A stretch of 64,000 bases of DNA from assembly GCA_004299095.1 (NCBI GenBank), contig SCQQ01000042.1:1-64000 (forward strand), given 5' to 3'. A program made the position numbers and the translations under genes. Source of the DNA: Burkholderiaceae bacterium. GTDB taxonomy: Bacteria; Pseudomonadota; Gammaproteobacteria; Burkholderiales; Burkholderiaceae_C. How positions within the stretch are numbered: the stretch's first letter is position 1; every line of letters starts with the position of its first letter. Below the pieces are notes generated by a model. That model ran no database searches, was not told where the DNA came from, and saw only the letters and a program-made list of their open reading frames with translations. This document shows positions 9,390 to 19,982 of the stretch, piece after piece.

Positions 9390-10517
9390 TCATACCGCAC
9401 ACGCAAACGTATCCGGCCGCTCCCGGTCGAACACTTCGTTGGCCCAAAGCATCACCACGAGTTCGTCGCTCCCGATATTGGTGATGTCATGCGTCCAGCC
9501 CGGTACGGTCTCGACGACTTCCGCCTTGTCGCCATGCGCGACGATTTCGTGCGTTTCGCCCGTCTGCATGTGCCGGAACTTGAAGCGAGCTTTGCCCTTG
9601 ATCACCAGGAACTTCTCGGTCTTGCTGTGGTGATAGTGCCCGCCGCGCGTGATGCCGGGGTGCGCCGTGAAGAACGAGAACTGCCCGCAGTCGGGCGTTT
9701 TCAGCATTTCGACGAACACGCCGCGCGCATCACCGTGCTGCGGCACCGCATAGGCGAACGCTTCGGGCGGCAGATAGCTCACGTAAGTGGCGTAGAGCGC
9801 GCGCAGCAGGCCGGTGCCCACACGCTCGGTCATCAGCGTTTCGCGGCTGGCGCGAAAACCCTCGATCCACCGCGCGACTTCGCCCACGGTCGTGGTGTAT
9901 TGCGGCGCCACAGTGTCAAACCCGTCGGAATCGCGCTGCGCATCAGCGCCGTCCATTAATTGGATGAAGCGCTCGATCGCGTCGTCCACGTACACCAGCG
10001 TGAGCGGCGCGGCCGGGTCGTTGATTTTGATGGGTAGCCCGCGCGTCACGTTGTGGCAGAACGTCGCCACCGCCGAGTTGTAGTTGGGGCGGGACCACTT
10101 GCCGAACACGTTCGGCAGTCGAAACACGTGCACCGGCACACCAGCGCGCTGCGACAGCGCCCGCAACGCCTGTTCCGCCCGGCGCTTGCTTTGGCCGTAA
10201 GGGTTGTCGCGCGCGGCCTGTGTGGACGAGGTGTAGATCACCGGCACTTTCTTTCCCCCGGCTTGCACGCCCAGCTCCAGCGCCGTGCACAGCGCCGCCG
10301 TCAGGTCGGCATTGCCGGCCATGAACTCTTGCGGATCCTGCGGCCGGTTCACACCGGCCAGATGGAAAACAAAGTCCACGCCGCGCAACAACTCCGGCAG
10401 CCTGTCCGGTGCATCGGCGTGCGTGTAGCGCACTACCTCCACATCCCTGCGTTCGGTCAAGTGCAATTGCAGGTTCTTGCCAATGAAGCCGTTGGCCCCG
10501 GTGATCAGCACGCGCAT
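9390..10517 (-). CDS. fnlB: FnlB/WbjC-like NAD-dependent reductase with C-terminal cupin domain (UDP-L-FucNAc pathway)
   Basis: MRVLITGANGFIGKNLQ; C-terminal FFTAHPGITRGGHYHHSKTEKFLVIKGKARFKFRH. Confidence 0.9.
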   Translation of the reverse strand: MRVLITGANGFIGKNLQLHLTERRDVEVVRYTHADAPDRLPELLRGVDFVFHLAGVNRPQDPQEFMAGNADLTAALCTALELGVQAGGKKVPVIYTSSTQAARDNPYGQSKRRAEQALRALSQRAGVPVHVFRLPNVFGKWSRPNYNSAVATFCHNVTRGLPIKINDPAAPLTLVYVDDAIERFIQLMDGADAQRDSDGFDTVAPQYTTTVGEVARWIEGFRASRETLMTERVGTGLLRALYATYVSYLPPEAFAYAVPQHGDARGVFVEMLKTPDCGQFSFFTAHPGITRGGHYHHSKTEKFLVIKGKARFKFRHMQTGETHEIVAHGDKAEVVETVPGWTHDITNIGSDELVVMLWANEVFDRERPDTFACAV

Positions 10518-10521
10518 GGCG

Positions 10522-11565
10522 CTACTCCTCGGCGTTGGTGTGCTCGCCGCGCGCAATGCGCTGCATGAAATCGAGCCTCAACAGCAATTGGGTCATGCCA
10601 TCCACGTCCAGGCGCGTGGTGTTGTGCGAGTTGTAGTCTTCCTCGCGGTTGGCTTGCGTCAGGCGCTCCTTGCCTTGCTCTACGAACAGGCGATAGTTCA
10701 GATCGCGGCCATCGGCCGGCACCCGAAAGTAATTGCCCGTGTCTTCGGCGCGCGCCATTTCCTCGCGCCCCAGCAGCGTTTCGTACAGCTTTTCGCCATG
10801 GCGGGTACCGATCACGCGCACCGGGTGGTCGGGCTTTTTCATGAGCCCGAGGATCGCCTTGGTCAGCGTATCGATCGTGGCCGCCGGCGCCTTCTGCACG
10901 AAGATGTCACCGTTGTTGCCGTGCTCGAAGGCGTACAGCACCAAATCCACCGCATCGGCCAGCGTCATCATGAAGCGCGTCATCGCCGGATCGGTGACGG
11001 TGATGGGCTTGCCGGCAAACACCTGATCGACAAACAGCGGAATTACCGAACCGCGAGATGCCATCACATTGCCATAGCGCGTGCCGCAAATCACCGTGCC
11101 GGTGCCTTCCAGATTGCGGCTGGTGGCCACCATCACCTTTTCCATCAGCGCCTTGCTAATGCCCATGGCGTTGATCGGGTACACCGCCTTGTCGGTGCTC
11201 AGGCACACCACGCGTTTCACGCCCGCTTCAATGGCCGCTTCCAACACGTTCTCGGTACCCAGCACGTTGGTGCGCGTGGCCTGCATGGGATAGAACTCGC
11301 ACGACGGCACCTGCTTGAGCGCCGCGGCGTGGAATACGTAATCCACGCCGCGCATCGCCTGGGCCACGCTGCGCAAATCACGGGTATCGCCGATATAGAA
11401 TTTCAGCTTGGCGTTGTTGTAGCGCTTGCGCATGTCGTCCTGCTTTTTCTCGTCGCGGCTGAAGATGCGAATTTCACGCAAATCCGACTTCAAGAAGCGG
11501 CGTATCACGGCGTTACCGAACGAGCCAGTACCACCAGTGACCAACAAAACCCTATTTTCAAACAC
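10522..11565 (-). CDS. fnlA: FnlA/WbjB-like UDP-GlcNAc 4,6-dehydratase/5-epimerase
   Basis: MFENRVLLVTGGTGSFGNAVIRRFLKSDLREIRIFSRDEKKQDDMRKRY. Confidence 0.92.
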   Translation of the reverse strand: MFENRVLLVTGGTGSFGNAVIRRFLKSDLREIRIFSRDEKKQDDMRKRYNNAKLKFYIGDTRDLRSVAQAMRGVDYVFHAAALKQVPSCEFYPMQATRTNVLGTENVLEAAIEAGVKRVVCLSTDKAVYPINAMGISKALMEKVMVATSRNLEGTGTVICGTRYGNVMASRGSVIPLFVDQVFAGKPITVTDPAMTRFMMTLADAVDLVLYAFEHGNNGDIFVQKAPAATIDTLTKAILGLMKKPDHPVRVIGTRHGEKLYETLLGREEMARAEDTGNYFRVPADGRDLNYRLFVEQGKERLTQANREEDYNSHNTTRLDVDGMTQLLLRLDFMQRIARGEHTNAEE

Positions 11566-11615
11566 TCTTTTCTCCCAAAACGTTCATCATTGCACCGTGC
11601 ACGGACAAATGGCTT

Positions 11616-12818
11616 TCAAACAGCGACGCTCGACTCCACGGCGCGCATCGTTTGCAACAGTTTTTCAAATTCCTTGTCCCAGTTGTATGTCGTAAGAAAC
11701 GCCTGCCGCGCCCGCTGGCCCATTGCCGCGACTTCATGAGGGTGCGCAGCAAGCCATTCGAGGGCGCCAGTAATTTCAGCCGGTTTCTCGAAATCCACCA
11801 GCAGGCCGATTTTCTCGTTCTCGATGATAGGCACAATTTCCTTCGAGTAACTGGGTGCGACGATTGCCAACCCGGCAGCCATGTATTCGAACAACCGGTT
11901 CGGCAGTGCTACGACGCCAAAATCACGTTGCGCAGCAATCAAACCGACGTTATGGCTCGCCATCAACGCCGGCATTCTCATATGCGGCACGGGCTCCACC
12001 AAGTCGACCTGACCGTTCTTTCGGAATGCCTCCACACGTTTTCGGAAATCCACCGAAAAAGTTTTTTCATATCCGGGCATACGGATTAGCGTGATCTCGA
12101 TACCTCGCATCACCTCTGGCCTCAAGGCCTCCAGCCCGTCCAGCACTTGTTCCGTACCTACGCCCGCGCTCGCCTTGCCGTGCATCACGCGCATCTTTCC
12201 CGTTGGCGCTTCCGGCGGTGTGCCATATCCTTTGCTAAAAAAACTGGGCGCACACAAGCGAGTCACCACCACGTCCCCGTTTCGCGAGCCGTAGCCTTTC
12301 AGCACCGTTTGGTTCACGCCCGTGACCACGTCCGCTCTTCTGCAAATTTGCGCAATTCTGCGGCGTACCAACCACTTGACCAGTAGCGGGGCTCGGCCAC
12401 CGAACCAACGGTCTATCACGCCTTTGTCGAACGCCTCGTGAATATCAAACAGAACTCGTCCGCCTAGACGCGTCTTCAGTTGCTCCGCAACTGCGGCCGC
12501 ATCCGCGTCGGGGCAGTACCACCAGTCGACGTTCGTGATGTTCCGCAGCGCAGTTTGCTTTGCAACCCAACTCGCCATGAGCCGCTTCCGTCGACTATCG
12601 TTGTCTCGGAACAAGTGATATTGAATGCGTGGGTCTCGCTTGTCCTGCGGCCCGAAAAGCAGGCGCTCAGGTCCCACCCAACTGATTCTGTAGCCCGCAT
12701 CGAGAAAAGCGCACGTCATCCTGCTGTAAACGCGGACGTCGCCCACAGGGTGGGCGCTGGTAAATATGCAAATATGACGGACCTTACGTCGCGTACTTGC
12801 ATCGTTATCTTGTTCCAT
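11616..12818 (-). CDS. Glycosyltransferase (GT4-like)
   Basis: HICIFTSAHPVGDVRVYSRMTCAFLDAGYRISWVGPE; LFEYMAAGLAIVAPSYSKEIVPIIENEKIGLLVDFEKP. Confidence 0.85.
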   Translation of the reverse strand: MEQDNDASTRRKVRHICIFTSAHPVGDVRVYSRMTCAFLDAGYRISWVGPERLLFGPQDKRDPRIQYHLFRDNDSRRKRLMASWVAKQTALRNITNVDWWYCPDADAAAVAEQLKTRLGGRVLFDIHEAFDKGVIDRWFGGRAPLLVKWLVRRRIAQICRRADVVTGVNQTVLKGYGSRNGDVVVTRLCAPSFFSKGYGTPPEAPTGKMRVMHGKASAGVGTEQVLDGLEALRPEVMRGIEITLIRMPGYEKTFSVDFRKRVEAFRKNGQVDLVEPVPHMRMPALMASHNVGLIAAQRDFGVVALPNRLFEYMAAGLAIVAPSYSKEIVPIIENEKIGLLVDFEKPAEITGALEWLAAHPHEVAAMGQRARQAFLTTYNWDKEFEKLLQTMRAVESSVAV

Positions 12819-12864
12819 TTTAGATCAAACCGCCCCATCGTAAGTTTATTATATTATAAACAAG

Positions 12865-14232
12865 TCAATTATCAAGCAATTTAGCACATCGATCATTGGT
12901 TCGTATTACCATCATTTTATATATTATTAATATCGATATTAAAAATAAAATCTCCATGATTGCCAATTTCATAAACATATACGGCCCAAAATCACCGGCT
13001 AAAGAAAACGTACTCGCGACAATAAAAACCGTAATACTTTTCATGAGATTTCGGTTTATGTTAATAAATTTTCGCATTATCCAGTACAACAGTGAATGCG
13101 ACCAAAACAAGCTAACGGCAACAATGATCGGTGACATCAAAACCAACCCGTAGCCACCAATCGCAAACGCTTCCCCAATGAACATCGAATTCATAACTCC
13201 TGTATCCTCACTGCTGGCGAGCCCGACTCCCCACGTAGCCATCATCAAGTCTTTGTTGAAATAATCGTGATTAAAGAGGAAACTAAGGAACGGCAGATTG
13301 GTTAATGCATAACCGATATCATGCAATCCAAGACCAAACTCCTCGTACACGCCAGCTATCTGGCCAAGGACTCCGCGTCCCATCAAGTACCCAACAAGTT
13401 GGTGAGTGTTAGTAAAACCGATTTGTAATTGCGCAACAATTAAAAAGGCGACTATTGAAAAGATAGATATGATTATCAATTTTATTGAACTTTTCGATAA
13501 CGTTCGCGATGCCTTATGTTCATTAATTGTTGATATTGATATAAAATATATATGTGATATGAAGATTTCAACGAAAATATATAGATAAAGCGCTTTATCT
13601 CCAAGCCAACTCATAAAAAACAATAAAGCAAAAAAATAAAAGAACTTCTTTACTTTTGACAACGAGCGAATCGATGCGCCAAACAAGATTGCACTGAAAT
13701 GCAAAAGGAATATAAAGTAGCTAATAATAACCGTAGGAATACCAGAATAACGGTTGGCAAGCCGTATTTCGACAATATTTTCGTGCGTAATTACAGAACC
13801 AATTAATGCGTTGCGCATTCCGAACGAATAAAAAATCGAGACAACAATGAATAAACATAAGATAGAAATACCTAGCAAAAGGGTCAATGTACGAATATCA
13901 TGTTTCGATAGTGTTATTTTAGGCCGTAAATAGTATTTATGTTTACTCAAAAGTGCAAATACGATGATAAATACCGCCAGCGCATACCAAACAAAATAAG
14001 TCGTTGTTACTGCATTATCATTTGTTACGTAGAACGTCGTTGTGTAGTCGTTATATATTCCGTAATAATACAATACGCTTCCGGGTAGCATGAATACGAA
14101 TATTTGTGCGATATACAATAATCCAGCAAAACGGCGTTGCCGAAATGAAAACTCAAGCGGCGTGTTCTTGCTTATCTTGTAATAAAGAAGAACAAACGAT
14201 AAAACTACAAATATTCCAATCATACTCAGCAA
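12865..14232 (-). CDS. Wzy-like O-antigen/EPS polymerase (polytopic membrane protein)
   Basis: Hydrophobic 455-aa protein in visibly AT-rich DNA within the cluster; family not resolved by motif. Confidence 0.7.
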   Translation of the reverse strand: MLSMIGIFVVLSFVLLYYKISKNTPLEFSFRQRRFAGLLYIAQIFVFMLPGSVLYYYGIYNDYTTTFYVTNDNAVTTTYFVWYALAVFIIVFALLSKHKYYLRPKITLSKHDIRTLTLLLGISILCLFIVVSIFYSFGMRNALIGSVITHENIVEIRLANRYSGIPTVIISYFIFLLHFSAILFGASIRSLSKVKKFFYFFALLFFMSWLGDKALYLYIFVEIFISHIYFISISTINEHKASRTLSKSSIKLIIISIFSIVAFLIVAQLQIGFTNTHQLVGYLMGRGVLGQIAGVYEEFGLGLHDIGYALTNLPFLSFLFNHDYFNKDLMMATWGVGLASSEDTGVMNSMFIGEAFAIGGYGLVLMSPIIVAVSLFWSHSLLYWIMRKFININRNLMKSITVFIVASTFSLAGDFGPYMFMKLAIMEILFLISILIIYKMMVIRTNDRCAKLLDN

Positions 14233-14390
14233 AATATGCGTCAGGGCGATAGATACGTGGCGAGGATCAAGTTGGTATAGGCGCTGTCGGTTTAGCGTTT
14301 CTGGATCAATGATGATACTTATTTAATCAAAGCCAATGCTGTTTTCGCTTCCTCCAAAGCGATACTTGACATATCGAAATCGAGTTTGAA

Positions 14391-15525
14391 TTAGTACGCG
14401 AAACTAACATCTCGAATATTCTCGTACCAGATGAGAAGGCGCTGTTGCAATTCGTGGGCGATCTTTGCGGCTGCATTGCCAGCTCCATACGGTCGTATGT
14501 CATGACCTCGATTACCGAGTGCCGCATTAATAGCCGTGGCCACGCTTCCCCCATCGACGGGCGGAGCCAATCTGTTCCAGCCGGATTGGACCAACTCTAC
14601 CCACTCGGTCTCATCTCTGAGCGTAACGCAAGGCACTTGGTGGAAAAATGCCTCTTTCTGCACGCCACCGGGATCGGTGGCGATCAACGCGGCAAATTTC
14701 TCCAATTGCACCATATCGAGATAGCCTACCGGGTCGATCAGGTGAACTTGTTGGGCGAGCGTATCGAGCAGCCGCGATTGGACAAGTACGCGGCGCGTAC
14801 GCGGGTGCAGTGGCCAGACGACTGGCAGTTGGCGCGCGGTGGTTTGCAGCGCCTCGATGATGGCGGCCATACGCTCTGGATGGTCAGTTTTTTCAGCTCG
14901 GTGAACGGTGGCAAGGACATAAGCCCTGGCGATGCAACCTCAGGCTCGCCATCAAGCCGGTACCCGCTTGCACGCGCAGGCCGTGGTGCAGCGCTACGTC
15001 ATACATCATCACGTCACCCACTGGAACGATTTGCTCGTCTGCAATGCCTTCGTGCCGGAGGTTGCGCGCAGCGAGCTCGGTGGGTGTGAACAGCCAGCAC
15101 GAAATGCGGTCAGCGAGGATGCGGTTCACCTCTTCGGGCATCGCCATGTTGAAACTGCGGAGGCCCGCTTCTACGTGCGCGACAGGGATGCGCAGCTTGG
15201 CTGCCGCCAATGCGCCGGCCAGCGTGGAATTGGTGTCGCCATAGACCAGCACGGCATCTGGCTTCTCGCTCAAAAGCACGGTTTCGACCGCTTCCATCAT
15301 GCGGCCCGTCATAGCGCCGTGGTTACCACCGTGAATATCCAGGAAATAGTCAGGTTTGGCCATGCCCAGTTCCGCAAAGAACACATCCGACATATTGGCG
15401 TCGAAGTGCTGGCCCGTGTGCACCACCACTTCGGTAATGTCCGCGCGTTTGGCGAATTCGGCGGACACAACGCCGGCTTTGATGAACTGCGGGCGCGCGC
15501 CGAGGACGGTGAGGATTTTTAGCAT
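14391..15525 (-). pseudogene. UDP-N-acetylglucosamine 2-epimerase family (WbpI-like) gene split by a frameshift
   Basis: N-part MLKILTVLGARPQFIKAGVVSAEF...MASLRLHRQ (14893..15525) and C-part AYVLATVHRAEKTDHPERMAAI...(to 14391) are in different frames; slip near CCC at 14924-14926. Confidence 0.8.
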
Positions 15526-15561
15526 GGGGATTCGTAATGCCTGATAACGTGACGACTCAAT

Positions 15562-17511
15562 TCAGTTCGCAACTTCGGCTAATGGGGAAACCACTGGTGC
15601 GGTCTTGGTGCATTGCGGTTCCACATCAATGGACAACACTCCAGTCCACCAGCGCGCGTAGTTCACCCAGCGCCACACTTGCCAATCAAACCGCCTCTTT
15701 CCGGACACGATGGCATCGAACGCGCCGATCAACTGGGCATGATTCAGGAACGGGATAGTGCGCGCTGCTTTCAGCCAGCCGCGATACTGCGGCGCGAGTT
15801 GAATGAACCAGTTGCGCTCAGGCGTGGCAAAGCCGATCTTGTCGCGCCGGTCAAGGATGGCGTCGGGCACGATCCCGCGCATGGCGGCGCGGAAAACGTG
15901 CTTGGTCTGGCCGGCATCGGAGATCAGGTAGTTTTCAGGCAGTGCGTACAACAGCCGACACAGTTGGGGCGTGAGGAACGGCACGCGGCTTTCAATGGCA
16001 AACGCCATGGAATTGCGGTCGCCGTGGCGCAGCAGGCTGGGCAAACCCTGGTGCTGCAGGCTGCGCCCGAGAAATTCGATCAGCCTGCGACCGCGGGCAC
16101 CGGGTGCGCGCAGTGACTTAGGCCGCACGAAGCGCACGCCAGCATCCAACAGTACGCCGGCGTTCAACCACGCGGGCTCCGCGCCGCGCCCATCGAGGCG
16201 ATAGAGCGCGTCGTACGCGCCATCGGGCAGCAGCGCGCGCGCGAGTGCGGCGGCGGTTTGCTTGCCGCTGGCCGAATGCCAGCGCGACCAACGCATGAGA
16301 AAGCGCGCTGCCTCCATGACGTGTCCGCTTTGCACCAAGCTCATGGCACGCTGGCCCGGATAGCCGGCGTAGCCAGCCAACAGCTCATCGGCACCTTGCC
16401 CGTCAAGCGTGACCGTGATGCCACTCTCACGCGCAAGTTGGAAGACACGACGCTGCGCGTAAATGCTGGTGCTGCCGAAAGGCTCGCCCTGCGCGCACAC
16501 GACGGTGTCGATGTCACGCGCGAGATCGTCGGCATTGGCAAAAACCTTGTGCGGCTGCGCGTCAACTTGTTGATTAACGAGATCGACCCAGCGGTCTTCA
16601 GAAATGGCCGCATCGGAGGCGATGTAGCTGAAGGTGTGGATCGGCAAGTCGGGCTCCAGGTGTCGAATGGCGCAGACCACAGCGGACGAATCTATGCCAC
16701 CCGAAAGTGCCGCGCCCAGCGGCACGTCGCTGCGCAATTGGCGGTGCACGTTTTGCAGGAATTCCGCACGCACCGCCTCGGCTGCATCGTCGAACGAGAG
16801 CGTGGAAGTTTGCTCCACATTGGGCGTCCACCACTGGCGCAACGCGGAGATGTTGCTGGTCGTCACATCCAACGTGAGGACGTGGCCGGGCATCAAGTGG
16901 CGCACGCCATCGACGAAAGTGCGCTCGCTACTGTCGTAATCGCCGTGCACGAGGTAGTCGTAGGCGCGTTGCAGGTCGGGCCCCGGCCGCACGGGTAGCA
17001 GGGCCAACATGGCCGGCAGCTCCGACGCAAAGAAAAATCCGCCGTCCTGCGACGCGTAGAAGAGCGGCTTGATACCGAACGGGTCGCGTGCGCATGTGAG
17101 CGTGCCGGCGGCTTTGTCCAGCAATGCAAACGCGAACATGCCGTCGAGTTTTTCCAGGCATGCCTCGCCCCAATGCGCCCATGCGTGCAGCAGCACTTCA
17201 GTATCAGAGTTGGTGCGAAACACCACTCCGAGCTTCCGCAGGTCGTCACGCAATTCGATGTAGTTGTAGATCTCACCGTTGAAGATCAGCACGTAGCGGT
17301 CATCTTGAGACGCCATGGGCTGGTTGGCCGCGTCGTTCAGGTCGATAACAGACAGACGTGCATGACCCAGCCAAACTTCACGCCCGCCCAGCGGGAAGTT
17401 TTGCATTTCCTGGTGATCTGGGCCGCGATGGCGGAGACTACAGAGCCCCGCATCGATTCGGCTCTCTATCGGCAAACCTTGAACGGCGACAGCACCAATC
17501 AGACCACACAT
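15562..17511 (-). CDS. asnB: Asparagine synthase (glutamine-hydrolysing)-type amidotransferase
   Basis: MCGLIGAVAVQG (N-terminal Cys), LRHRGPDHQ, FNGEIYNYIELR, LSGGIDSSAV. Confidence 0.92.
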   Translation of the reverse strand: MCGLIGAVAVQGLPIESRIDAGLCSLRHRGPDHQEMQNFPLGGREVWLGHARLSVIDLNDAANQPMASQDDRYVLIFNGEIYNYIELRDDLRKLGVVFRTNSDTEVLLHAWAHWGEACLEKLDGMFAFALLDKAAGTLTCARDPFGIKPLFYASQDGGFFFASELPAMLALLPVRPGPDLQRAYDYLVHGDYDSSERTFVDGVRHLMPGHVLTLDVTTSNISALRQWWTPNVEQTSTLSFDDAAEAVRAEFLQNVHRQLRSDVPLGAALSGGIDSSAVVCAIRHLEPDLPIHTFSYIASDAAISEDRWVDLVNQQVDAQPHKVFANADDLARDIDTVVCAQGEPFGSTSIYAQRRVFQLARESGITVTLDGQGADELLAGYAGYPGQRAMSLVQSGHVMEAARFLMRWSRWHSASGKQTAAALARALLPDGAYDALYRLDGRGAEPAWLNAGVLLDAGVRFVRPKSLRAPGARGRRLIEFLGRSLQHQGLPSLLRHGDRNSMAFAIESRVPFLTPQLCRLLYALPENYLISDAGQTKHVFRAAMRGIVPDAILDRRDKIGFATPERNWFIQLAPQYRGWLKAARTIPFLNHAQLIGAFDAIVSGKRRFDWQVWRWVNYARWWTGVLSIDVEPQCTKTAPVVSPLAEVAN

Positions 17512-17566
17512 GCGCAATCCCCGACCCAATACCATGCGCCGCAATGCTGACGCTTTCCTGCAAAAA

Positions 17567-18880
17567 TCATTTAACTACCTTGCACCCTAAACGACGTTCC
17601 ACGACGACGATCAGGACCCCCGCGTAAATGATATAACCGACGAACCCGGCGGCTGAAATGGCCATGACGGATTCCACGAACGAATAGCCCCCGTGTTTAG
17701 CCACGAAAAATGCAGCCACCACGAGCAATACGGCGCACACGTCATAAACAAGTTTGTATTCCTGCGCTTGCATAACCGATAGCGTCCGGCTCAATGGACT
17801 AATAACCAATGCGGCATAAAGCCACGGTGCAATGCAAACTGCAGCAATTCCGGCTTCGTGCCATCGGCCCCCAAAAATCCAAGGGACCAGCGAAGGCGCC
17901 AACACCATCACGACGAACATCGGAACCAAACCAATGAGCGCCAGTTTTCGCAGTAACGTATAAAAGAGGGTTCGCGCGCGCGAATGATCGTCAGACCGTA
18001 AAGCATTCGCCAATTCCATCTGAAAAATGTCTGCAACTGCGCTTCCAATTTGACTATTAGGAATCCCAACGATCATACGCGCGAGCCCGAACCACCCGGC
18101 AGCCGTCGCCCCGTGGAGCGTTGCCACTATCGGCAACGGCAAAGTCAAACCGAGCAGATCAATCCATGCCGACGGCGTTTCGAAAACAGGGAATTTGATG
18201 AACGCACGCCCCGATTGCAGCAATTCACGGAAGCCGATCCGGGCGGGCTGGCTTGGAGCAAAGTGTGCGCGGACTCTTCGCGAAAGTCTGAGCATCGCGC
18301 CCCAAGCGCCGGCCAGCTCGGCTGCAAACAGGCCCGCAACGCCGGCGCCCAACACTCCAAGAGCGATACGCGCTCCTGCGTTTGCGCTAGAACGCGCGAT
18401 CGCCGCCCCGGTGATTTCTTTGACCATCCCCGCGCGTAACGCCCATGAGCGGTACGCCATGAAAACACCATATCCCATCAGGATCGGGACAACGGCCAAG
18501 GGCGCCCAGTTGGGAAGCAATTCAAATCCCAGCACGCTGGCATGTTGCAGCGCCCAAAGAATTGGAAGACCCAAAACCGACATAACCAACACCAAAATCA
18601 CTGCCAGGCGGTGGACGTAGTGAGATTGCGTGTCACTTTCGGCAATCAACAGCGCATATTCATACCGTAATGAAAGAGTTCCGGCCCAAAATCCGAAGAA
18701 GGAAAGAAACAATGAAATCACGCCGATCTCCGCTGGCGTGTAGACCCGTGTAACTATTGGCATAGCGCAAATCGTGACAATTTGCGCAACGGCAGTTCCG
18801 CTGACGAGAGTAATGATGCCGCGTGCAACCCGGCCCTTGGGCAGCCTCGCCGCGATGCGTGCTTGTAGTGCCACGAACAT
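17567..18880 (-). CDS. Wzx-like polysaccharide flippase/translocase
   Basis: GIITLVSGTAVAQIVTICAMPIVTRVYTPAEIGVISLFLSF. Confidence 0.87.
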   Translation of the reverse strand: MFVALQARIAARLPKGRVARGIITLVSGTAVAQIVTICAMPIVTRVYTPAEIGVISLFLSFFGFWAGTLSLRYEYALLIAESDTQSHYVHRLAVILVLVMSVLGLPILWALQHASVLGFELLPNWAPLAVVPILMGYGVFMAYRSWALRAGMVKEITGAAIARSSANAGARIALGVLGAGVAGLFAAELAGAWGAMLRLSRRVRAHFAPSQPARIGFRELLQSGRAFIKFPVFETPSAWIDLLGLTLPLPIVATLHGATAAGWFGLARMIVGIPNSQIGSAVADIFQMELANALRSDDHSRARTLFYTLLRKLALIGLVPMFVVMVLAPSLVPWIFGGRWHEAGIAAVCIAPWLYAALVISPLSRTLSVMQAQEYKLVYDVCAVLLVVAAFFVAKHGGYSFVESVMAISAAGFVGYIIYAGVLIVVVERRLGCKVVK

Positions 18881-19974
18881 CAGGCAGGGACAGTCACTGC
18901 TTGCGCCGCGACCACGATTCCAGTAACAGTTGATTCCCCCAGATACGGATGTATCGGCAAGCTCATGACCCGCTGCGCGATGGCATCACCCACGGGCAAT
19001 TCCGCGCTCGCATCCGCGACGGCAGGCTGGCGATTCAGAGGAATCGGGTAATGCACCGCTGTGGGAATGCCAACGGCTTTCAACTTTTGCTGAATGGCGT
19101 CGCGCTGTTTCACCTGGATGGTGTATTGCGCCCACGCGCTGGTGTTATGCGCCTCGACGTAGGGCGTGGTAGTAATGCCAGCTTGATTGAACAAGCGCGT
19201 GTACGTTTGTGCAACTTGCTGCCGGAGCTGGAGTTCTTCGTCGAAGATTTCGAACTTGACCAGCAAGACGGCGGCTTGCAGCGTATCCATGCGACTGTTC
19301 ACACCGACGCGAATATGGTGATAGTGCCGGTCTTGGCCGTGGCGGGCGATCTGGCGAATGATTTTGGCGAGTTCGTCATCACTGGTAAAAATGGCGCCGC
19401 CGTCGCCGTAACAACCCAGCGGCTTGCTGGGGAAAAAGCTGGTGCACGCGATGCTGCTGAGGTTGCCGCTTTTGCGCCCCTTGTAGCTGGCGCCGAAGCT
19501 CTGTGCGGCGTCTTCGACGACCGCGATACCGTGCCGCGCGGCGATGGCGTTGATGGCATCCATGTCGGCGCACTGGCCGTAGAGCGACACCGGCACGATG
19601 GCCTTGGTGCGCGGGGTGATGGCGGCTTCCAGCAGCGCTGGATCCAGGGTGTAGGTGCGCGGGTCGACATCGACGTACACCGGCTTCGCACCGAGCAGGG
19701 CTACCGTTTCGGCCGTGGCGATGTAGGTGAATCCTGGCGTGATCACTTCGTCGCCCGGGCCTATGCCCAGCGCCATTTGCGCGATTTGCAGCGCGTCGGT
19801 GCCGTTGGCGCAGGTGATGCAGTGCTTGCCGCCCACGTAGGCCGCGAGCTTTTCTTCCAGCTCGGCCACTTCCGGGCCAAGAATAAATTGCCCATGAGCC
19901 AGCACGCGCGCAATGCCCGCGTCGATTTCAGTCTTGAGGCGCTGGTACTGTGTTTTGAGGTCAATGAATTCCAT
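18880..19974 (-). CDS. DegT/DnrJ/EryC1/StrS aminotransferase (WbpE/WlbC-like)
   Basis: MEFIDLKTQYQRLKTEIDAGIARVL; EDAAQSFGASYKGRKSGNLSSIACTSFFPSKPLGCYGDGGAIFT. Confidence 0.93.
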   Translation of the reverse strand: MEFIDLKTQYQRLKTEIDAGIARVLAHGQFILGPEVAELEEKLAAYVGGKHCITCANGTDALQIAQMALGIGPGDEVITPGFTYIATAETVALLGAKPVYVDVDPRTYTLDPALLEAAITPRTKAIVPVSLYGQCADMDAINAIAARHGIAVVEDAAQSFGASYKGRKSGNLSSIACTSFFPSKPLGCYGDGGAIFTSDDELAKIIRQIARHGQDRHYHHIRVGVNSRMDTLQAAVLLVKFEIFDEELQLRQQVAQTYTRLFNQAGITTTPYVEAHNTSAWAQYTIQVKQRDAIQQKLKAVGIPTAVHYPIPLNRQPAVADASAELPVGDAIAQRVMSLPIHPYLGESTVTGIVVAAQAVTVPA

Positions 19975-19982
19975 GATGTATC

